DNA of 64,000 bases from Bimastos eiseni (Eukaryota > Annelida > Clitellata > Crassiclitellata > Lumbricidae): contig OY365813.1 of NCBI GenBank assembly GCA_959347315.1, forward strand, positions 20,962,854 to 21,026,853. Reading direction: 5' to 3'. A model generated the notes under the pieces. That model was not told the origin of the DNA. It did no database searches and saw only the letters and a program-made list of their open reading frames with translations. Shown here piece after piece: positions 59,201 to 64,000 of this stretch. Made by a program: the position numbers and the translations under genes. Position 1 is the first letter of the stretch, and each line of letters starts with the position of its first letter.

Positions 59201-62200
59201 AGTTGCATTTTGTATAATTTCAACCAACCGCCTGTGTACCGAATTTTCTCATTTAAGACACCCGACCATCGGGACGTCTGTCCCTTTAGGGTTTTTCTTT
59301 TCCCTTGTTTCCTCTGTTATTGTGAAATATGTTGTCTTATTTTTATGTTGTGTGTATGAAAACAATAAAGGTTATGGTTAAGGTTATGGTTATCATTATC
59401 ATCATCATCATCATTGTCGTCATCATCATCATCATCATCATCACCTTTACATTCATTGAGCGAAAGGTTATATGGCACCAGTCTATGAAATCATTGAATA
59501 TAATAAAGTTATGAAATTTGAACCAATTTTTAATTCAGGCGATGAAATCCAAAATGATCATTATTTGTGATAACTTGAGCGAATATTGCTCAGAATAAGA
59601 TTAACTGCAGCTCACTCCAATTACACGTACATCTATAGGCTCCCTTGTAGCGGTATGACCACGTTACGGCGCCATATAAGTTGTCGTTATTATTATTATC
59701 TAGATTTTCTAAAAACAAGAGTGCCCGTGTTTTAAATAGGCTACTAATTTTCGTGTATGCTAGTGTGTCATTATTGTAATTGAAATAGCAAATTTATATA
59801 ACGCCACTGTGAACTATGTGACATTATGCAGTACCTGGACCAAGGAGGTGAAATGGCCTTTGTCTTCTGGAGGACTTCCTCTTGATCCTGGGTATTCAAG
59901 GTCGAGATCAACTCCGTCGAAGCCACGCTCTCTGCAGAATACGATGCAAGAATCAATGAACGTCTTCCTGTTTTCGGGTGTTGACAGCATGATAGTCACC
60001 AGCGCCATGCCGAAGTTCCACCCTCCGACTGCTATTGACACTTTGAGATCTGGCTGCTCTTGTTTCAGGGCAATAGTCTGTTCATACCTAAAAGTCAAAA
60101 GTTTCAAGGTTGATATCCTCAATCAAGCCATTACTGGGTACTTACCATAAGCGTTCCAACCGTGTTTAAAGTGTTACCTTAATGTTTTAGAATGCAGTTT
60201 TATTCTTTAAAAAGGCAAATTTTTACACTTGTTACATTATCCTGTTATTACTACATGTCTGCCGACTTATGAGTTTTCTCTGTCTCTGTCTCTCACTCTG
60301 GCTCTATCTGTCTGTCTGTCTCTCTCTCTCACTCACCTGTCACCTGCTTATTCTTTCTCACTCTATCTCTTTCTATGTTTCCTCTATGTTACCTCTCTTC
60401 ACGGCATCGTAAGTCCTCGTGTGTAAATCGCTGATTATATGCAATATAAATGTATCTTTGTTTACATAAAGGCAGTAGAGTGAGCGAGTGTATAAACGAA
60501 AAATGCAAAAATAACAATTTCTTTCTCACCGACAAAGGGCAAACGGAATGTGAACTTACAGTCCTCCTGGAATGTCGTCGTTCCACTCGTACGGAACAAT
60601 TCTGTTGCTGGAGTCAATGACTGCGAAGGCAAAGAAGACGTGGGAGCACAAAGATGGGTCGATTTGGTGAGGGAAGAATTTGCCTGGTTCCGGTCGATAT
60701 TGAGCCCAGTTGGAGACGTAACAGACTCTCCTGTATTCTGCTGCAAACCATAATTGCAACACAATTATTTCTCTACTCAGGTTTTATGATGGTAGCGAAG
60801 CTGTTTTATATAAGGAAATGACCTACATCACAAAGTCGACTTGCCAGTTTCTCTTTCGTCTTGGTCAAAATTATTATAACTATCATTGTAACGAACACTT
60901 ATATCACTTATACAGAGACTCTTATGACTCAAGACACAATAGCTAAACGAAGAGCAGGAAAGCCTTCAGGCGCCTCCGGAAGGCAGTATACAATAAAATA
61001 CAACTGTTATTTGATATCGCCCTTCTTACAGTTTAGTTCAGAACTGCACACACGCCTCGACGGCGCAATTGCAGTTGCAGAGCAATTGTGTGCGACGGAC
61101 TTGCTTAAGATCTTTAGTAACTGATTCCTCGGACAAGAGTTGAACCCGCTCACTCAGCGTACACTGAGCGTTTCGGGCAGACCGCTCTAACCGAGCAGTA
61201 CGGGTAAGAGAGAGCAGGTCCTCCCAAAAAGGGAGGAGAGGCTGCTGCAGCTGGTGGGACCCTCGTAGGTACTATTTTAGACGATGGTGTTTAATATTAT
61301 ACTCCATAACGAGAATTGACGATATTGGTGATAGGTCTATGGGTAATTAATGAATAAAGTAAAGTTATAATAACCATAACCATCAATTTATTGGTCCAAT
61401 AGTTGAGCAAAGTAACATCTCGCCGTACAAATGCAAACTATTCGATTTAACACAAAACTGTTTGACACAACAGGGATCCGAAAGGCATTTTCTCCGATCC
61501 TTGGAGGGTTGTCATGTAAATTTATACCTAGTGATTTGAAGTAGGCTTACATAGTTAATGATAAAAGAAGCTGCTGCGCTGACGACGATTTATATAGCGC
61601 CCACACCATGCGACTTCGTGGTTACCATAACGTGCCAAATAATCTCCATTGTCCTAATTCATTTGTCAATTTTGTTGCCGCGCTCAGTATTAGGCTTAGT
61701 CCATGCCATGCTATCTCCTAATAGGCTAATTTCTATTATCTACCCAAGGTACGTGACATTTTGGTGCAGTCGTTTTGACGCAGATCTCTGATACAATAAT
61801 ATTGTATATTATGTATTATATATATATATTATATGGCAATCTACACTTTAGTGTCGTAAATAATTCCACATGGCAAATCAGGTTAAGTCTCGGAGGCGTC
61901 GGTAGTACAAGAGGCATCGGTGAAAAGAATCAGGTTTAACTAGAAACCGGATCAATGAAAGGGATAATGTTAAACTGGGAGCTGGATTGACTAAATGGAA
62001 GCTGGATTTGTATAAAGAGTCATGCTTAAATGGAAGCTGGATTGGTGTAAAGAATCATGCTTAAATGGAAGCTGGATTGATGAAAAGAATCATGCTTAAA
62101 TGGAAGCTGGATTGATGAAAATAAATATGCTTAAATGGAAGCTGGATTGATGAAAAGTATCAAGCTTAAATGGAAGCTGGATTGATGGAAATAATCATGC

Positions 62201-63296
62201 CTAAATTGAAGCTGGATAAATGAAAAGTAATGCCGTTAAATTGGAAGCAAGATTGATAAAAAGATTGTGACTAATTGGGTTCCACTATGAGTAGAATTCT
62301 CATATCCACCCCGCTTCTATCTAAGCATGATTATTATCCTCATTCCAATTCCCAGTTAAGCATAATTATTATCATTGATCATGTTTCGTGTTACATTGTA
62401 CACTGTATCAGATATCTGCGCCAAAAAGTCCTGTGCCAAAACGTTCTGTGCCAAAACGTCCTGTGCCAAAACGTCCTGTGCCAAAACGTCCTGTGCCAAA
62501 ACGTCCTGTGCCAAAACGTCCTGTGCCAAAACGTCCTGCGCCAAAACGTCTGCGCCAAAACGTCATGCTCCTATCTACCCACGTATCGCGGTTTGCTCTT
62601 GGTCTGCTTTTTTCCCTTTTTTCTGAAGATATAATGTTATGACTAATAACTTAACCTTCATAATTTTTCTAAAAAAGTATCGCCCTCCGAGAAGTAAACT
62701 TTGATACCGAAGTGTTGTTGAAAGTTTGTACTAAGATGACGAAAAATGTTGCTAGTGTTGTGCATGATGTCCGTTCTCGGCAATAATCAAGTCATTTAGA
62801 ACTCGAGTCAATGAGGTTGATTAGAGGATATCAGTGCATAAAAAATAATCATTGTGTGCGATTGGCTAGGAGATTTTTCGATGGATTGTCTATTAAGAGA
62901 ACGCTTGATTCAAAATGTGTCATGTTATAAAATGCTTAGAGATGTCTGAACCATTGGCGAGCAATGGCAAACTCTGCCATGAAATGAGTTGGCCCACGCT
63001 GTCCGCACACTATCGGCAGCTTGGGAAATGACTTACCGCAGGCCCCAGTATGCTGAAGCTAAGAAAATGAAGTAGCCAGCACTTATAGCTCCGGGATTAG
63101 CTTAAGGAACTGCTCTTCATACCCGTGATTTCCTCTCAGGGTTAGTATAAAAAGCTCCAAATCCTCTGATTACCTGCCTATTTTCCGCTTTAAAGATAAC
63201 ACTAGGCCTACATGATTTCGATATGACGTACGTACCTTGGGCGATTGTGATTGCGATCGAAAGGGCCACCGACAACAGGATGCTTCGACATTTCAT
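52142..63296 (-). CDS. Gene A: secreted GH18 chitinase with CBM14 domain, 10 exons
   Basis: Predicted endochitinase acting outside the cell on chitin. Exons in transcript order: 63296-63236, 60740-60560, 60087-59835, 58766-58642, 58383-58242, 55538-55353, 54848-54729, 54452-54316, 53412-53042, 52431-52142. All joins are GT-AG and phase-consistent, and total 1866 nt (621 aa). Residues 1-20 are a signal peptide. GH18 spans about 21-401 with [33 protein letters not shown] (D138, D141, D143, E145 all present), [10 protein letters not shown] and GWMVWN. A Thr/Pro linker covers about 402-525 and a six-cysteine CBM14 about 528-583, followed by a basic Pro/Gly/Arg tail. Exon 6 carries an unusual Cys pair (GRCV and GTCDNG). 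The only active-motif change is Phe to Leu between D143 and E145. The catalytic residues suggest a working enzyme; this is inferred, not shown. Intron 1 holds a SINE, intron 3 a LINE 3' fragment, intron 5 a mariner copy. Confidence 0.88.
53042..53412 (-). CDS. Gene A exon 9, Thr/Pro mucin-like linker
   Basis: 371-nt exon of repeated [12 protein letters not shown] and [10 protein letters not shown] blocks, likely O-glycosylated, joining GH18 to CBM14. The DNA is a minisatellite of GGTGGAGGTGTGGTGGTA-like units on the plus strand, so length variation is expected. Donor GTAAGA at 53041-53036, phase 1. The long plus-strand Val/Gly reading frame over it is a shadow. Confidence 0.85.
54953..55002. 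repeat. TA dinucleotide microsatellite in gene A intron 6
   Basis: About 25 TA units, interrupted. Similar shorter TA runs occur at 12093-12120, 52808-52830 and 56169-56200. Confidence 0.8.
55845..56205 (+). repeat. Unclassified interspersed repeat with GTCTGTCTGTCTG start and TA microsatellite
   Basis: Begins CTATATAAATAAAGAGAGGA, then GTCTGTCTGTCTGTGTGTCC, and ends in (TA)n at 56169-56200. The start resembles non-autonomous Helitron-like repeats seen in many invertebrates. I could not see a diagnostic hairpin/CTRR end, so class is uncertain. Confidence 0.35.
56335..56670 (+). repeat. Polypurine GA-rich tract
   Basis: About 330 bases made mostly of AGGAGGAAG-like purines on the plus strand, in intron 5 of gene A. 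No coding signal. Could form triplex-type DNA; that is inference. Confidence 0.5.
56898..57870 (+). mobile_element. Tc1/mariner-type element, decayed, in gene A intron 5
   Basis: Bounded by TA on both sides with inverted ends: GATGACACAAAAGTTCGTTC at left, and right end (reverse complement) GAGACACAAAAGTTTGTTCA. Plus-strand remnants [34 protein letters not shown] and [18 protein letters not shown] follow the order of a Tc1/mariner transposase, but stops and frameshifts break it. Same family as the copy at 9240-10078. Confidence 0.75.
57110..57790 (+). pseudogene. Transposase pseudogene (Tc1/mariner)
   Basis: Catalytic-core remnant. FTDES gives one DDE-type Asp and WGGM follows it; a stop lies after NDTVF near 57245. 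Frame changes occur before the C-terminal [18 protein letters not shown] segment. Not functional as read. Confidence 0.7.
58806..59396 (+). mobile_element. LINE 3' fragment in gene A intron 3
   Basis: Plus-strand frame includes [20 protein letters not shown] and SLPSILRSQ, the C-terminal end typical of Jockey/CR1-type reverse transcriptase ORFs. Compare FSRTNTRMFSMRYFGPKAWN in the element at 48912-50565. It ends in an A-rich stretch and a short GGTTATGGTTAA tail at 59367-59392. 5' truncated, antisense to the host gene. Confidence 0.65.
59385..59445. repeat. ATC microsatellite
   Basis: ATCATC/ATCGTC run directly after the tail of the LINE fragment in gene A intron 3. Confidence 0.8.
59835..60087 (-). 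CDS. Gene A exon 3, GH18 catalytic exon (active-site residues intact)
   Basis: 253 nt. Carries [10 protein letters not shown] and [12 protein letters not shown]. The Glu of DxxDxDxE is the GH18 acid/base and is encoded here, together with all three Asp. Acceptor TAG at 60090-60088; donor GTACTG after 59835. Preceding codon is split 2+1 with exon 2. Confidence 0.9.
61022..61205 (-). mobile_element. tRNA-derived SINE copy 3 (in gene A intron 1)
   Basis: Minus-strand pol III-type A box GGTTAGAGCGG (61192-61182) and B box GGGTTCAACT (61147-61138). The SINE body matches those at 14394 and 45803: GACCTTGAGCAAGTCC-like, CACACAATTGCTCTGCA, then GTGTGTGCAGTTCTGAACT. Confidence 0.7.
61920..62270 (+). 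repeat. 36-bp tandem repeat in gene A intron 1
   Basis: About eight units of AAATGGAAGCTGGATTGATG followed by AAAAGAATCATGCTT. Inverted copies occur within 15270-15420. Confidence 0.88.
62417..62565 (+). repeat. 15-bp tandem repeat in gene A intron 1
   Basis: Ten near-perfect units of GCCAAAACGTCCTGT. It follows the 36-bp array by about 150 bp, as the GACAAAA arms do at 15025-15475. Open frames over it are artefacts. Confidence 0.92.
63236..63296 (-). CDS. Gene A exon 1, signal peptide
   Basis: Starts at ATG 63296-63294 and encodes [20 protein letters not shown], then a GTACGT donor. Basic start, hydrophobic core and small residues before Gln fit a cleavable signal peptide. The exon is 61 nt and ends in phase 1, as in the other signal exons of the cluster, although the residues differ from the [12 protein letters not shown] type used by B, C and D. 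Confidence 0.82.
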
Positions 63297-64000
63297 GGTG
63301 GCGTTTTCGGCGCTCTGGAGTAGCGCTATTTATCGTATTTATATATCACGCAGAACGTCCCTAAAGTTATCGTAGTCGAAATTTCGAAATGTAGCGGTAA
63401 CCAGCTTTTTCGCAGGCGTCTAGTAAAACGGAATCCAGGAGAACGAGCGGAATATGAAGTCTTCTGTTCTGGTTTGTTCTGTTCCGCTGAGACTAATGCG
63501 TTGCTATTTTTATAGACTTTGGTGCATACAATGTACATCAATATGAAGTGGCTGAAATTCCTAAGAATTCCGGTGAACCGTGACAGATAAGATACTTAAA
63601 GTGAGCATAGTATAAGTGCTTTTGAACTGGTAAGAGAGTTGCACAATACGCATGTATTCATCTCTTCCTTGTTATTTAAAAATTCATTGCTTCATATCGA
63701 GTTGAGTTTCCTTATCGGCTGTCACTCAAAACAATCCGTCACGGTCCATGGGTTCGGCGATGACTGAATTGCTCTCAAGCGGTACTGAAGGAGCTTTCTT
63801 GAGACACTCTTACGTGACCGTGCAATTGACAGCGAAAGCGGCGTACATTTGCACTGGTCTCCAGACAAATTTCATGCATCAAATCTATGGCTTCCTTTAA
63901 ACGCTTTCATCAACCATGTTCACTATCAGTGAGTTTATTTGGCGCATCGGTTTAGACCGAGCTAGCTTCCGAATGGTATACGCGAAACGGGACCCACAAC
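63297..64000. other. 5' flank of gene A, otherwise featureless
   Basis: Apart from the TATA-like box I see no coding exon, RNA gene or recognisable repeat. No obvious similarity to the shared B/C/D/F upstream block. Confidence 0.5.
63336..63345 (-). promoter_or_regulatory. TATA box of gene A
   Basis: TATATAAATA on the minus strand, about 40 nt upstream of the gene A start codon, implying a very short 5' UTR if used. B, C and D instead have their TATA about 125-145 nt upstream. Confidence 0.45.

Noticed and set aside
59809..60150. Plus-strand frame of 113 residues, with similar ones at 4599, 28006 and 40953
   Set aside because: All are antisense shadows of GH18 catalytic exons; their mutual similarity only reflects the paralogy.
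62275..62634. Cys/Gln/Asn/Val repeat protein frames, or a CRISPR-like array
   Set aside because: The 15-bp units are contiguous, with no spacers; a eukaryotic tandem repeat.

Overview
This window is animal DNA: multi-exon genes with GT-AG introns of 0.1-5 kb, abundant microsatellites, 5'-truncated LINEs, tRNA-derived SINEs and decayed Tc1/mariner and pogo-type transposons. The coding content is a tandem array of family-18 (GH18) chitinase-like genes, all on the minus strand. Multi-domain GH18 plus Thr/Pro linker plus CBM14 proteins and the repeat content suggest a marine invertebrate, perhaps an echinoderm or relative. The species cannot be fixed from sequence alone.

All units share one exon plan. 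E1 is a signal peptide. E2 holds the [10 protein letters not shown] strand and E3 holds SxGG plus DxxDxDxE. E4 follows, then E5 with the TYDYNG strand, E6, E7, and E8 with the last-strand GWMAW. E9 is a Thr/Pro linker and E10 a variable C-terminus. Intron phases match between copies, so nearly every exon could be joined by eye. From right to left (direction of transcription): gene A (63296-52142) is complete, with an intact active site and a CBM14 chitin-binding domain. Gene B (43645-34492) is complete but has lost both the last catalytic-motif Asp and the catalytic Glu, and has no CBM14. Gene C (30538-20520) has an intact active site and ends in a linker plus a hydrophobic, GPI-signal-like tail. 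Remnant F (18247-16648) is a pseudogene reduced by internal deletion to a frameshifted signal exon and a terminal linker exon. Gene D (from 13102) has a destroyed active site. Its CBM14 exon has been cut away, and its 3' end abuts intron 1 of the next unit, E (5651 to the left edge). E has no signal exon of its own, and the phases allow D exon 9 to splice in frame into E exon 2. D+E is therefore probably one gene with two GH18 domains, one dead and one with an intact DxxDxDxE motif. The E linker carries at least twelve 27-bp coding repeats and runs off the window.

Read together, the locus shows birth and death of a chitinase family: catalysts and apparent chitin lectins side by side, three different C-termini (CBM14, membrane-anchor-like tail, short linker), one fusion and one wreck. 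Conserved TATA-containing promoter blocks precede B, C and D and have decayed relatives before F. Introns and spacers hold the mobile elements: pogo-type in C intron 9, mariner copies in D intron 4, A intron 5 and the A-B spacer, and LINE fragments in several introns. They also hold satellite-like arrays and a strikingly frequent palindrome, TAGGCCTA. I found no rRNA, no convincing functional tRNA, no CRISPR and no non-chitinase host gene.
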